Assembly: GCA_024695285.1 (NCBI GenBank)
Contig: JAILIM010000039.1
Location: forward strand, 1-64,000
DNA: 64,000 nucleotides
Reading direction: 5' to 3'
DNA from: Bacteroidales bacterium
GTDB lineage: Bacteria > Bacteroidota > Bacteroidia > Bacteroidales > UBA932
Part shown: positions 41,003 to 49,835 of the stretch, piece after piece
Position numbering within the stretch: position 1 is the first letter of the stretch
How the letters are laid out: the number at the start of each line of letters is the position of its first letter
The notes under the pieces: generated by a model
Told to the model about the DNA's origin: nothing
The model's input: the letters and a program-made list of their open reading frames with translations, nothing else
The model's database searches: none
Position numbers and translations under genes: made by a program

Positions 41003-41482
41003 ATGAAGAACTTCATTATGTCTGAATTGTTTGCATACTACGAAGGGGAGTTACAAGCCTTTATCTCAGATGCGCTTGCTTCTAAAAACGCCCTGTTGAA
41101 ACGCATTATTTCAAGTGTCACCGAAAAGTTAGTTGAAGATCTAGAGTATCTTGGGGTCACAATCGATGAATCTTATCTGCATACACTGGACAATAGTGCG
41201 GTCCGCCACGCTTTCAAGATACATGGCTCGCCAAAAGAAGCGCTGCGAGGCCAAATACCTATATTCAATCAGGATCTCATGCTGATACCAAGCATTGTCT
41301 CCAGATATGACACCATTTCCATTAATAAGAATCGTCGAGGTCAAGATGTAATAATCTATACAAAATCGATGAAGGATGGGGTAGCGTTTTACGTAGAGGA
41401 ATTACGTTTAGGTCGTCATGAGCTTGCTGCGTGCACTATGTACAAAAAGAAAAAGGATGACTCACCGACGCAAATAGACTGA
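41003..41482 (+). CDS. Orphan BECR/PBECR-type nuclease-fold protein
   Basis: 159 residues from the ATG at 41003; a GTG at 40982 and an ATG at 41018 are alternatives. The C-terminal half (RGQIPIFNQDLMLIPSIVSR, YDTISINKNRRGQDVIIYTK, YVEELRLGRHELAACTMYKK) follows the pattern of phage-associated Barnase-EndoU-ColicinE5/D-RelE-like (PBECR) domains: D..IP.IV, a hydrophobic strand ending Y.K, V.E.R, and a terminal T.YK.K. Catalytic residues are not certain. The N-terminal half is helical. The gene is AT-rich, isolated, and bracketed by 17-bp direct repeats next to a tRNA. No immunity gene is obvious, so toxin, antiphage and phage-remnant origins all remain open. Confidence 0.6.
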   Translation: MKNFIMSELFAYYEGELQAFISDALASKNALLKRIISSVTEKLVEDLEYLGVTIDESYLHTLDNSAVRHAFKIHGSPKEALRGQIPIFNQDLMLIPSIVSRYDTISINKNRRGQDVIIYTKSMKDGVAFYVEELRLGRHELAACTMYKKKKDDSPTQID

Positions 41483-41643
41483 GCTACGCAAATTTCGGAT
41501 TTGTCTCCTTTTATGCAAATATACAGACAATTTCTTAAAAAGCAATCATAAAGAACCAAACCATTACAATTTGTAGCGCTTTCAAAATGAAAGCAACTAG
41601 CGACAAAATGAGGAGGCGCGAATCCAGACATGAAGGGTTCGTA

Positions 41644-41680
41644 GGGACTAATTGTCCCTGGGTAAGGTACAATTTGTACC
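41644..41680. repeat. Twin hairpins GGGAC/GTCCC and GGTAC/GTACC
   Basis: Two adjacent 5-bp hairpins with AT loops (41644-41658 and 41666-41680). The surrounding 334 nt (41483-41816) hold no gene. Confidence 0.4.
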
Positions 41681-41757
41681 CACCCTTTGGCTAGTTCAAG
41701 CAGGCTTTAATCCAGTTGTAACCGACTTATATTAGCCCGAGTTTCAACACGATCCAG

Positions 41758-41774
41758 TATTTTACAAGGAAAGA
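41758..41774 (+). repeat. 17-bp direct repeat, right copy
   Basis: TATTTTACAAGGAAAGA, identical to 40519-40535; overlaps the T-tract of the tRNA-Leu terminator on the other strand. Confidence 0.6.
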
Positions 41775-41779
41775 AAAAA

Positions 41780-41811
41780 CCGGAATCTTCGAAAAAAACG
41801 AAAAATTCCGG
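41780..41811 (-). terminator. Rho-independent terminator of tRNA-Leu
   Basis: Perfect 7-bp stem CCGGAAT/ATTCCGG, followed on the minus strand by TTTTTTCTTTCC; 5 nt after the tRNA 3' end. Confidence 0.8.
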
Positions 41812-41816
41812 TCTCG

Positions 41817-41900
41817 TGCCCGAGGCGGGACTCGAACCCGCACGCCTTTAAGGGACAATGGATTTTGAGTCCATCGCGTCTACCATTCCGCCACTCGGGC
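41817..41900 (-). tRNA. tRNA-Leu (anticodon CAA)
   Basis: 84 nt. Acceptor stem GCCCGAG/CTCGGGC with discriminator A, anticodon stem GATGGA/TCCATT around loop CTCAAAA (anticodon CAA), long class II variable arm and T-loop GTTCGAGTC. Length and the large variable arm are as expected for leucine. CCA is not encoded. Confidence 0.95.
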
Positions 41901-41912
41901 AAAGTGGGAGTG

Positions 41913-41944
41913 CAAAGGTATTGAAAAAAATCATACTTTTCAAA
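41913..41944 (-). promoter_or_regulatory. Promoter of tRNA-Leu
   Basis: On the minus strand TTTG (41944-41941), a 20-nt spacer and TACCTTTG (41920-41913), 12 nt before the tRNA 5' end: full match to the Bacteroidota consensus. Confidence 0.78.
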
Positions 41945-41988
41945 TTTTCGATATTTTGGTGTATCTTAGGGCTTTCAAACGTGTTGTC

Positions 41989-44115
41989 ATGATTTGCACA
42001 AGCCTACAGAATAAGACATATAACGAGATTCTGGAGTTGCTGCCGGATCTGGAGATGGCGGAGATCCGCCTGGACCGCTGCCCCCTCAGCGACAGCGAGA
42101 TTGAAGAGTTGTTTGCGCAGACGGATATTCCGTTAATTGCAACGTGCCGGGCTTACGAACTTGCCTCCGCCGCCTCAACAGGTGTTTCTACAGGGGGGGT
42201 AGGGGGGAACGCCCCAGGGGGAGCTCGAGGGGTCTCCCTCGTTATAAGCAGCAGGGCGGAACCCCTGGGGGTGCAGGGGGATAATAGTCCGGCCCAGTCC
42301 CGGGCCTGGGCCGAAGCGGAGCGGCGGCTCACGCTCGCCGTTCAGGCGGGGGCGCGTTTCGCCGACCTTGAGATCGAAGCCCCGTCCGAAGTCAGCCGCC
42401 GTTTCCAGAAACTCTGCCGGGAATGCGGCACGGAGCTGATCCGCTCCTTCCACGACTTCGACGGCACGCCCGACGAAAAGGGCCTCCAGATAGCGCTGGC
42501 GCGATGTTTCCGCTACGGCGCCGACATCGCGAAGATCGTGACCATGTGCCACACGCCCGAAGACGCCGCCCGCATCGAGGGGCTCTACAGCATCATCCTC
42601 GAGGACGTGGATTCACTGCAGGGCCGCCTCATCGCCTTCGGAATGGGCGAGGAGGGGCGTGAAACCCGCATCAGCTGCCTCAGGCGCGGCGCCCCGTTCA
42701 CCTACGCCGCCCTCAGCGCCGAAGAAGCAACGGCCCCCGGACAGCCCGTGACGGACGAGCTCTATGACCTCATCTACGGCAACGCCCCCGGCTTCTACCG
42801 CACCGGCCTCCGCATGCCTGCCTCCAAGAGCTTCGCCCAGCGCGCCATCCTGGCGGCCGCGCTCGCAGAAGGCACCTCGCACCTGCGTGACTACACCCCC
42901 TGCGAAGACAGCGAAGCGGCAATCCAGGCGGCACGCTCCCTCGGAGCCGACGTGCAGCAGGACGGCAGCACGCTGATTATCACCGGAATAGGCCCCATCC
43001 AGCAGGAGCTCGGACTGCCGCTCCTCAACGTCGGTGAATCCGGACTGCTGGCCCGCCTCTCCATCCCCGTGCTCTCGGCAATCAACGGCATCCCGTTCGC
43101 CCTCGAAGGCTACGGCACCCTCACCCGCCGTCCGATGAACCAGGCGGCGGCGATCATGGCTGCCTTCGGCGTGCTCATCAACAACCTGAACGAATCAGGC
43201 ACACGCGAAATCCACGTCCCCCTGACCGTGCGCGGCAAGCTCATCCCCGGCAACGCTGAAGTCAGCGGCTCCGGCGGCTCCCAGCTCATCTCCGGCCTGC
43301 TGATGGCGCTCCCCCTGTGCGACAAGGACAGCACGTTCCACGTGACCGAGCCCAAGAGCCTCCCGTACATGTACATCACCCTCGACGTCCTGCGCCACTT
43401 CGGCATCAGCACACGCAGCGAAATGGAAGGCGACGCCGAGATGCTGGAGGCCGAAGACTGGGGCGGCTGCACCGGCATCACCTTCAAGGTGCGCGGCGGC
43501 CAGCGCTACCGGGCGGCCGACTTCAGCATCGAGAGCGACTGGAGCGCCGCGGCGGGATTCCTGGTGGCCGGCGCTGTGTTCGGCAGTGCTGAAATCACCG
43601 GCATGGACATGAAGTCCATACAGGCCGACATAGCCATAATCGACGTGCTCATAGAGGCCGGCGCCATGGTCTCCCAGCTCGATGACGGCACCATCTGCGT
43701 GCGCCGCGCCCCCCTGGAGGCGTTCAGCTTCGACCTCAACCACGCCCCCGACCTCTTCCCTGTGGTGGCCGTGCTTGCCGCCTTCTGCGCAGGCGAGTCC
43801 CGCATCGGAGGCCTCGGCAGGCTGGCCGGCAAGGAGTCCAACCGCGCCGCAGCCATCCTCGAAATGCTGCAGCAGATGGGCGTGGAAGCCTCCGCCGACG
43901 GCGACTTCCTGATGGTGCAGGGCGAAACCTGGGCCAGCCGACTTCTTAGCGGCCGCCTCCTGCGCTCCGGCGCCTATACCTCCAGCCACGACCACCGCAT
44001 GGCCATGGCCCTCCAGATAGCCTCCCTCGGTGCCGACGGCCCCATCGAAATCGACGACACCGCCTGCGTGGGCAAGTCATTCCCAGGATTCTTCGAAGCA
44101 TTCAACGACCTATGA
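41989..44115 (+). CDS. aroD-aroA: Bifunctional 3-dehydroquinate dehydratase (type I) / EPSP synthase, with an in-frame repeat insertion
   Basis: 708 residues from the ATG at 41989. Residues 1-265: type I dehydroquinase with MAEIRLDRC, TCRAYE, the catalytic His of RSFHDF (H155) and the Schiff-base Lys of IAKIVTM (K182), ending near FTYAAL. Residues about 280-708: EPSP synthase with RMPASKSFAQRAILAAAL (PEP-binding), ARLSIPVLSAI, SGGSQLISGLLMALPL, ESDWSAAAGFLVAGAVF, and the C-terminal SSHDHRMAMALQIASL. These are steps three and six of the shikimate pathway in one cytoplasmic chain. The dehydroquinase part contains a 45-50 residue Gly/Ala-rich insert (about residues 62-110) encoded by the repeat at 42191-42312. 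Translationally coupled to the next gene (ATGA overlap). Confidence 0.92.
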   Translation: MICTSLQNKTYNEILELLPDLEMAEIRLDRCPLSDSEIEELFAQTDIPLIATCRAYELASAASTGVSTGGVGGNAPGGARGVSLVISSRAEPLGVQGDNSPAQSRAWAEAERRLTLAVQAGARFADLEIEAPSEVSRRFQKLCRECGTELIRSFHDFDGTPDEKGLQIALARCFRYGADIAKIVTMCHTPEDAARIEGLYSIILEDVDSLQGRLIAFGMGEEGRETRISCLRRGAPFTYAALSAEEATAPGQPVTDELYDLIYGNAPGFYRTGLRMPASKSFAQRAILAAALAEGTSHLRDYTPCEDSEAAIQAARSLGADVQQDGSTLIITGIGPIQQELGLPLLNVGESGLLARLSIPVLSAINGIPFALEGYGTLTRRPMNQAAAIMAAFGVLINNLNESGTREIHVPLTVRGKLIPGNAEVSGSGGSQLISGLLMALPLCDKDSTFHVTEPKSLPYMYITLDVLRHFGISTRSEMEGDAEMLEAEDWGGCTGITFKVRGGQRYRAADFSIESDWSAAAGFLVAGAVFGSAEITGMDMKSIQADIAIIDVLIEAGAMVSQLDDGTICVRRAPLEAFSFDLNHAPDLFPVVAVLAAFCAGESRIGGLGRLAGKESNRAAAILEMLQQMGVEASADGDFLMVQGETWASRLLSGRLLRSGAYTSSHDHRMAMALQIASLGADGPIEIDDTACVGKSFPGFFEAFNDL
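42191..42312 (+). repeat. In-frame G-rich insertion element, copy 2 (inside aroD-aroA)
   Basis: Contains a GGGGGG-type run, GGGGGGAACGCCCC, and after a 50-nt spacer CCCCTGGGGGTGCAGGGG with GATAATAG, then a GGCCCAG/CTGGGCC hairpin (42291-42297 and 42306-42312). The landmarks match copy 1 at 4624-4720 in order and frame, giving GGVGGNAP...PLGVQGDNS in both proteins. The middle spacer is present only here. Confidence 0.75.
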
Positions 44116-45425
44116 GAGTATTCACCGAAGCGACCATAGCCGAAGCTTGCCGGCTGCTCAACATCTCCAGCCCGGGCGAGGCCACGATAATGGACAACGC
44201 CAAGCTGTCCGCCTACCTCGAACAGCAGACGGGCATCCCTGTGATACACATGGAGTTAGGATCACCCGGCTTCGCCGCCAACCGCATCGGCATAGAGGCC
44301 GAGAAGGCGGCTCTCGACGCAGGAGTCGGCGCCGGCTACCCGCCCACCGACGGCCTGCCGGTGCTCAAGGAGGCCTCCTCCCGCTTTGTCAAGGCTTTCC
44401 TCGGAATCGAGTTGCCCCCGCTCTACCACATCCCCACCACTGGCTCCATGATGGGCGCCTTCGGGGCTTTCGCCGGTGTGTCGCAGTGCTTCGGGGACCG
44501 CAGCAAAATCCTTGTCCTCGAGCCCAGCTTCTCCGCCAACAAGCAGCAGATGGCCATCCTGGGCATCCCCTGGAAAGGCGTGGAAGTCACCGAGTTGCGC
44601 AGCATCGGCCTGGAGCAGGCCCTCCGTAAGGAACTCGCCGGCGGTGACATTGCCGCCATCGTGTACTCCAACCCCAACAACCCCTCGTGGATGTGCATCA
44701 CGGACCAGGAACTCGCCGTCATAGCGCGCGTTGCCGGAGAGGCCGGGGCCGTCGTGATCGAGGACCTCGCCTACTTCTGCATGGACCTGCGCGGCAGCGG
44801 CTACGGCACGCCTTACCGTGAACCTTATCCGCCCACCGTTGCCCGCTACACCGACAATTACATCATGCTGCTGTCCGCCTCGAAGATATTCTCCTACGCA
44901 GGCCAGCGCATCGGAGTCATGTGCGTGGGCCCGGGACTCTACCACAGGCAGTTCCCCGCCCTCGCCGCCCGCTACGGCGGCTCCGGAATATTCGGACTCA
45001 CCATCACCGGCAACATCCTTGACCAGCTGACCTCCGGCTGCACGGCCAGCACCCAGTACGGGCTCGCCGCAATGATGGACAGCAGCTGCGAAGGCAGGCT
45101 GGACTTCGTCGGCGACGTCAGCGAATACGGCGCCAGGGCCGCCCGGATGAAGGAAATTTTCCTGCGGCACGGATTCACGCTGAGCTACGAGGCCGACGCA
45201 CGGGGGCCCGTGGGCGACGGTTTCTTCTTCACCCTGAGCCACCCGGGGCTGGACAGCGGCCGCCTGGTCGACGAACTGCTGGCCTATGGGGTGAGCACTG
45301 TCAGCCTGGACAAGATGGGCAGCTGCCGCCAGGGCGTCCGCGTGTGCTCCAGCCGCATCAAGGGCGACCAGTTCGAGCTCCTTGAGCAGCGCATGGCCGC
45401 CTTCGAAGCCGACCACATGGCATAG
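44112..45425 (+). CDS. PLP-dependent aminotransferase (class I/II) of the aromatic pathway operon
   Basis: 437 residues. Fold-type I features: GYPPTDGLPVLKEASSRF, TTGSMMGAFGAFAGV, IVYSNPNNPSWMCITDQEL (PLP-binding Asn/Pro), VVIEDLAYFCMDL (PLP Asp/Tyr), LLSASKIFSYAGQRIGVM with the Schiff-base Lys, and a C-terminal VRVCSSRIKGDQ Arg that binds the substrate carboxylate. Coupled by ATGA to aroD-aroA, so it is most likely an aromatic amino acid or prephenate aminotransferase, by analogy with other shikimate operons; the sequence does not distinguish these. It is cytoplasmic. Confidence 0.88.
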   Translation: MRVFTEATIAEACRLLNISSPGEATIMDNAKLSAYLEQQTGIPVIHMELGSPGFAANRIGIEAEKAALDAGVGAGYPPTDGLPVLKEASSRFVKAFLGIELPPLYHIPTTGSMMGAFGAFAGVSQCFGDRSKILVLEPSFSANKQQMAILGIPWKGVEVTELRSIGLEQALRKELAGGDIAAIVYSNPNNPSWMCITDQELAVIARVAGEAGAVVIEDLAYFCMDLRGSGYGTPYREPYPPTVARYTDNYIMLLSASKIFSYAGQRIGVMCVGPGLYHRQFPALAARYGGSGIFGLTITGNILDQLTSGCTASTQYGLAAMMDSSCEGRLDFVGDVSEYGARAARMKEIFLRHGFTLSYEADARGPVGDGFFFTLSHPGLDSGRLVDELLAYGVSTVSLDKMGSCRQGVRVCSSRIKGDQFELLEQRMAAFEADHMA

Positions 45426-45462
45426 CCATGCAAGATTTCCCGGGTTTGTGGCTTTATATAGT

Positions 45463-47574
45463 ATGAGACGACTTCTGATCCATATAGCACTGCTGACACC
45501 CCTTGTCCTGCTGCAAACAGGGTGCAGCAGCAAAAAGTTAATCCCGGAGGAGCCCGAAGAAATGGTTGCCGTGGACCTGGGCCTGCCTTCAGGGGTGAAA
45601 TGGGGTATAAAAAACCTGGGAGCACGCAACCGGCATCAATTTGGGGGAAGTTTTACACTTGATTTAACCAAGCTGGAAGACGGCATCCTGGCTCAGGAAG
45701 CAGATCCCGCCACAGATAATCTTGGCGAAGAATGGAGACTGCCCACACAGTGGGATTTCGAAGAGTTGTTGAAGTACTGTAAATGGGAAAGGGCCAAAGA
45801 TGCCGACGGGTATTTGGTCACGTCAACCATCAACTCCAACAGTATTTTCTTACCTGTAATCCGATATCCCCGTCTTCTTTTCGGATACGATGCAGAAACT
45901 ATGTATTTAAGCTCTTGCAGCAATTCGAACGGTTTTCTCACGGTATTTGATCTCATTTCGAGAGGCTTTGATTCCATGCGTGATTACTCCGGTTACCTGA
46001 GACCTGTCAAAGCCGGGCGCGCAAAGGTCGAGGGCCTGAAAGTGACCAGTCCACCATCTTCCCTGCCGGTCGGAAGCAGTTTCGTTCCAGAGGTTGAAAT
46101 CACTCCCCCGGATGCACTCAACAAAAGAATTGTCTGGGTAACAGGAGACAAGGAGATTGTCGACGTGGACAGCGAGGACCGCTTATTTGCCTTGTATCCG
46201 GGAACGGTTGAAATAACGGCGCAGTCCCCTTCTTCCGGAATCAGCACGACATTCAGCCTGACAGTCGATGATTTCAAAAAGCCGGAGGCCGTAGATCTCG
46301 GCCTGCCGTCCGGCACAAAATGGGCCTCGGATGACCTTGGGGCATACAGAGATGGCAAGACAGGGCTTCGGTTTGCCTGGGGAGAGACAAGATCAAAACT
46401 GAAATTTGAACAGAATGACTATGAAAACAAGCATCTTGAGCAGGGATCAAACTATATGAAACCGGAAGACGATGCGGCAACCGTCATACTCGGAGAAGAA
46501 TGGCGTATTCCCGCCCCTTCCGATTTTTCCGAACTGGCGGAAAACTGCAGCATCACATACATGAACGACGGCGCACGGGAAGGGGCGTTGTTCACAAGCA
46601 GGATAAACGGCAATTCCATTTTCATCTCTTCGCAAAGTTTTCATCTCTGGACTTCCGCGGTGTACTGGCCGAACATGAGTCAGGTGTTCTGCCTGAACAA
46701 TTCCGGGCAAAACGGTATGGGATGGACGTTCATCTCAAAAGACCGCTCTTCCGGATACCCGATACGGCCGGTATATGGTGGGACACGCCCTACGGAATTC
46801 ACGTTCAGGGTGATACAGGAAGAATTGACTGTTTTCATCGATGAAATCGTCGATGCTCCGATAGAAACCAATGCCGGCGACGCTAAGAACATCACGTGGT
46901 TCAGCAGCCACGATGACGTCGTGGGTGTCGACCAGAACGGCAAACTGTACGGGCTTTATTTCGGATCGTCCAAAATCACGGCACAGGCCTCAAACGGTTG
47001 TTCCGTCAGTTTCAAAGTCAACGTCCCCGGCCATAAAGGAATGGTGCCGATCGATATGTCGCTTCCATCTCGGAAGAAATGGGCATCGTGCAATGTCGGA
47101 GCCGGGGTGGACGAAGAGCCCGGCTATTACCTCGCTTTCGGAGAGACGGCCCCGAAAGACTCTTACACGGCGGCCACTTATTCCGGCGGAAGCGCTGATC
47201 CCGTGACGGCCTTGCTCGGCCCGCACTGGCGCATGCCTACGGCCGAAGAATATACGGAACTGTTGACCACGCTGGGAACGACCATGATGCACATAAAGGG
47301 CAGCCGCGCAGGTCTGGGATACGAATCAAGCTATTTTTGGTGGATACGTGTAGGCAGAACCTTCGACCTTGTGCTTCCGGCGGGCGGCTATATGGACGGC
47401 GATCAGCTCGTTGATCCGGAACGGCTGTATTATTGGTGCAAATCCCCTGATTCCGACGCTCCTGCATATTTCGTCCACGACAAGCAAAACAACAACAGTT
47501 TCGTGCTGGACGAAATAACGCCCAGCAATTCCCCGCATCTCGGCATGCTCGTCAGACCGATCTGGGTGGAGTGA
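45463..47574 (+). CDS. Surface lipoprotein with three 'VDLGLPSG..KW' (FISUMP-like) domains alternating with Ig-like modules, copy 1
   Basis: 703 residues from the ATG at 45463; a longer upstream reading runs back through the aminotransferase gene. Lipobox LLQTGC (Cys21). Three homologous domains begin at VAVDLGLPSGVKW (about residue 34), EAVDLGLPSGTKW (about 276) and IDMSLPSRKKW (about 528). Each has LG..WR(M/I)P(T/A) with E.(L)..C, W, and a closing IRPV/VRPIW. Between them lie Big_2-like modules (IVWVTGDKEIVDVDSEDRLF ... ITAQS). This domain family is common in Bacteroidales surface lipoproteins; its ligand is unknown. Overlaps the next, paralogous gene by 4 nt. Confidence 0.82.
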   Translation: MRRLLIHIALLTPLVLLQTGCSSKKLIPEEPEEMVAVDLGLPSGVKWGIKNLGARNRHQFGGSFTLDLTKLEDGILAQEADPATDNLGEEWRLPTQWDFEELLKYCKWERAKDADGYLVTSTINSNSIFLPVIRYPRLLFGYDAETMYLSSCSNSNGFLTVFDLISRGFDSMRDYSGYLRPVKAGRAKVEGLKVTSPPSSLPVGSSFVPEVEITPPDALNKRIVWVTGDKEIVDVDSEDRLFALYPGTVEITAQSPSSGISTTFSLTVDDFKKPEAVDLGLPSGTKWASDDLGAYRDGKTGLRFAWGETRSKLKFEQNDYENKHLEQGSNYMKPEDDAATVILGEEWRIPAPSDFSELAENCSITYMNDGAREGALFTSRINGNSIFISSQSFHLWTSAVYWPNMSQVFCLNNSGQNGMGWTFISKDRSSGYPIRPVYGGTRPTEFTFRVIQEELTVFIDEIVDAPIETNAGDAKNITWFSSHDDVVGVDQNGKLYGLYFGSSKITAQASNGCSVSFKVNVPGHKGMVPIDMSLPSRKKWASCNVGAGVDEEPGYYLAFGETAPKDSYTAATYSGGSADPVTALLGPHWRMPTAEEYTELLTTLGTTMMHIKGSRAGLGYESSYFWWIRVGRTFDLVLPAGGYMDGDQLVDPERLYYWCKSPDSDAPAYFVHDKQNNNSFVLDEITPSNSPHLGMLVRPIWVE

Positions 47575-49784
47575 TTTTGTATATATTTACGATTGTTTTG
47601 AAAAGACAATTATTATTCATAGTTCTGATACTTCCTCTCGCTGTTCTGACGGCGGGGTGTAAAGATTCGCTCAATGTTATAGAGCCCGACGAATTGGTGG
47701 CTGTGGACCTTGGCCTGCCGTCCGGAGTAAAATGGGGATCATTGAACCTTGGTTCACATTTTACCTACAAACTGGGGGATGAGTTTCACTGGTGCGAAAC
47801 CAATAGCCAGAACACAGTTCTTGCCACTGAAGAAGATGCCGCCAGCATTGAACTGGGGGAGGAATGGAGAATGCCCACAAAGTGGGATTTCGAGGAATTG
47901 TTGAATTATTGCACCGTTGAAATACCTGAAGGGGAGAAATGCTATTTGGTCAAGTCAATCATAAACCAGAACAGCATTATTCTCCCTGTTGATTATACCG
48001 TATCTGGTGCTGGTTATACTCATCGCGTTAACTGGCACTACTATGAGCGTTTCACTCCATACTGGACTTCTTGTGCCGCCGGCAAGGACAAGGCGACAAT
48101 ATTCGACTTGTTCAGTAAAGAGTTTAGCAGTCGGCCACATTCTGCAAAGTGTTATATCAGACCGGTAAAAGCTGGAAGAGTGCCCCTGAAAGAGTTTTCT
48201 TTCGAGAACGCTCCGGCGTCTGTTCCCGTGGGCAGCAAGTACAATCCGGCATTTTCTTTCGTTCCTTCCAATGCCCTTGACAAGAGTTTGGTGATGGAGT
48301 GTTCCGACAGTCAGATCGCCTCTCTGGGTAAAGATGGATACATTTATGCTCTATACCCGGGAGAGGTGGAAATCGATGCTGTCTCTCCGTCCACAGGACA
48401 GAAAGTCAGCCACAAACTCACAGTTGACGATTATGTTGTGCCCGAAGCGGTTGACCTTGGCCTGCCATCAGGCACGAAGTGGGCTGCGGAGGACCTTGGG
48501 GCTCCAGGAAAGAGTCTGAACGGACAATATTTTGCATGGAGAGAGACCAGGTCCAGACTTGAATTTTCATCACAACAATATCTCCCAAAGACTGGTTCAC
48601 CTTTCTACGATAAAACTGTTCCGCCGAAAGACGATGCCGCTACAGTTATCCTTGGAGAAGACTGGAGAATTCCATCGCCTGATGAATTTGAAGAATTGAT
48701 ACAAAACTGCGAGATATCTTCCGTTGATGAAAATGGGAAGGCGATTGGAGTCCGGTTCACGAGCAGAATTAATGGCAGGACACTGTTCTTCCCTTGGACT
48801 GGTTATGAAGTACAGGATATGAATAAACGCGGGGTATTCCCATATTACTGGACATCAAAATTGGTTGAAAACTATTCTTTGGACACAAGCTCTGCAGTAC
48901 TTATAAAGCCGAATAATGGTCAGTGTTGGGAGTTCATTAACAGACCTCACTACAATGGTCTGTTAATCCGGCCTGTATGTGGAGGAAACCATCCGGTTTC
49001 TCCTTTTACTTTGAAAGCGGAAGAAATAACTCTCTACATTGATGAGACTTGCGATTCACCTATTGAATATGCTCCAGGCACAACGATTATTTGTAGAAGC
49101 AGCAACCCGGACGTTGTGAGCGTGGGGTATAATGATGGAAAATTGCAAGCCCGTTCTATCGGATATGCAACTATTTCGGTCTCAGACTTTCGGGATGATT
49201 ATTATGTAAGATTCAAGGTCACTGTCCCGGGCCATCTTGGAATGGTGCCGCTGGACTTGAATCTGCCGTCCGGAAAAAAATGGGCATCCTGCAATGTGGG
49301 TGCACAAACCGACGGGGATATCGGTGTCTTTCTCGCTTTCGGGGAATCCGGGCCAAAGGAGTCCTACTCAAAAGGCACATACATCGGAGGCAGCGAAGAT
49401 CCGGTCACTGCCATTCTGGGGCCGCACTGGCGTATGCCGACTTCAGATGAAATGTACGAACTGATACACAGCTCAGGAAAGACATTCAAGCATATATCAG
49501 GACAATTATACAATTTCTTTGTTGATGAGAATGACAGTTGGGCCTGGCATCTTTTGAACAATAATTTATCATTCTTTATTTTGCCTGCTGGCGGATATAT
49601 GGATGGTAATCAGAATGTTGAAGATAAACATATTTACTACTGGTGCAAAGCGGCGGACGGAACCGCCTGTTTTATAAGCGACCCTGCAGATCAATCTGAC
49701 CCCACATCTTTCAATATCACCGACCCCCAGCCCAGCGACTCACCGCATCTCGGCATGCTCGTCAGGCCAATCTGGGTGGACTGA
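47571..49784 (+). CDS. Paralogous three-domain 'VDLGLPSG..KW' surface lipoprotein, copy 2
   Basis: 737 residues if started at GTG 47571, which overlaps the previous stop as GTGA; a TTG at 47598 would give a cleaner signal (LKRQLLFIVLILPLAVLTAGC). No ATG is available. Domain order and spacing copy the previous gene: VAVDLGLPSGVKW, EAVDLGLPSGTKW, LDLNLPSGKKWASCNVGAQ, with Ig-like modules between and the final GMLVRPIWVD. Repeat pairs between the two genes suggest a tandem duplication. The AT content is higher than in the aro operon. Non-ATG start and overlap imply translation coupled to copy 1. Confidence 0.8.
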   Translation: MILYIFTIVLKRQLLFIVLILPLAVLTAGCKDSLNVIEPDELVAVDLGLPSGVKWGSLNLGSHFTYKLGDEFHWCETNSQNTVLATEEDAASIELGEEWRMPTKWDFEELLNYCTVEIPEGEKCYLVKSIINQNSIILPVDYTVSGAGYTHRVNWHYYERFTPYWTSCAAGKDKATIFDLFSKEFSSRPHSAKCYIRPVKAGRVPLKEFSFENAPASVPVGSKYNPAFSFVPSNALDKSLVMECSDSQIASLGKDGYIYALYPGEVEIDAVSPSTGQKVSHKLTVDDYVVPEAVDLGLPSGTKWAAEDLGAPGKSLNGQYFAWRETRSRLEFSSQQYLPKTGSPFYDKTVPPKDDAATVILGEDWRIPSPDEFEELIQNCEISSVDENGKAIGVRFTSRINGRTLFFPWTGYEVQDMNKRGVFPYYWTSKLVENYSLDTSSAVLIKPNNGQCWEFINRPHYNGLLIRPVCGGNHPVSPFTLKAEEITLYIDETCDSPIEYAPGTTIICRSSNPDVVSVGYNDGKLQARSIGYATISVSDFRDDYYVRFKVTVPGHLGMVPLDLNLPSGKKWASCNVGAQTDGDIGVFLAFGESGPKESYSKGTYIGGSEDPVTAILGPHWRMPTSDEMYELIHSSGKTFKHISGQLYNFFVDENDSWAWHLLNNNLSFFILPAGGYMDGNQNVEDKHIYYWCKAADGTACFISDPADQSDPTSFNITDPQPSDSPHLGMLVRPIWVD

Positions 49785-49835
49785 TTACTAGCACGCCTCC
49801 GACCATTTCCCGGTGTAGGTGGATTTTGATATCCG

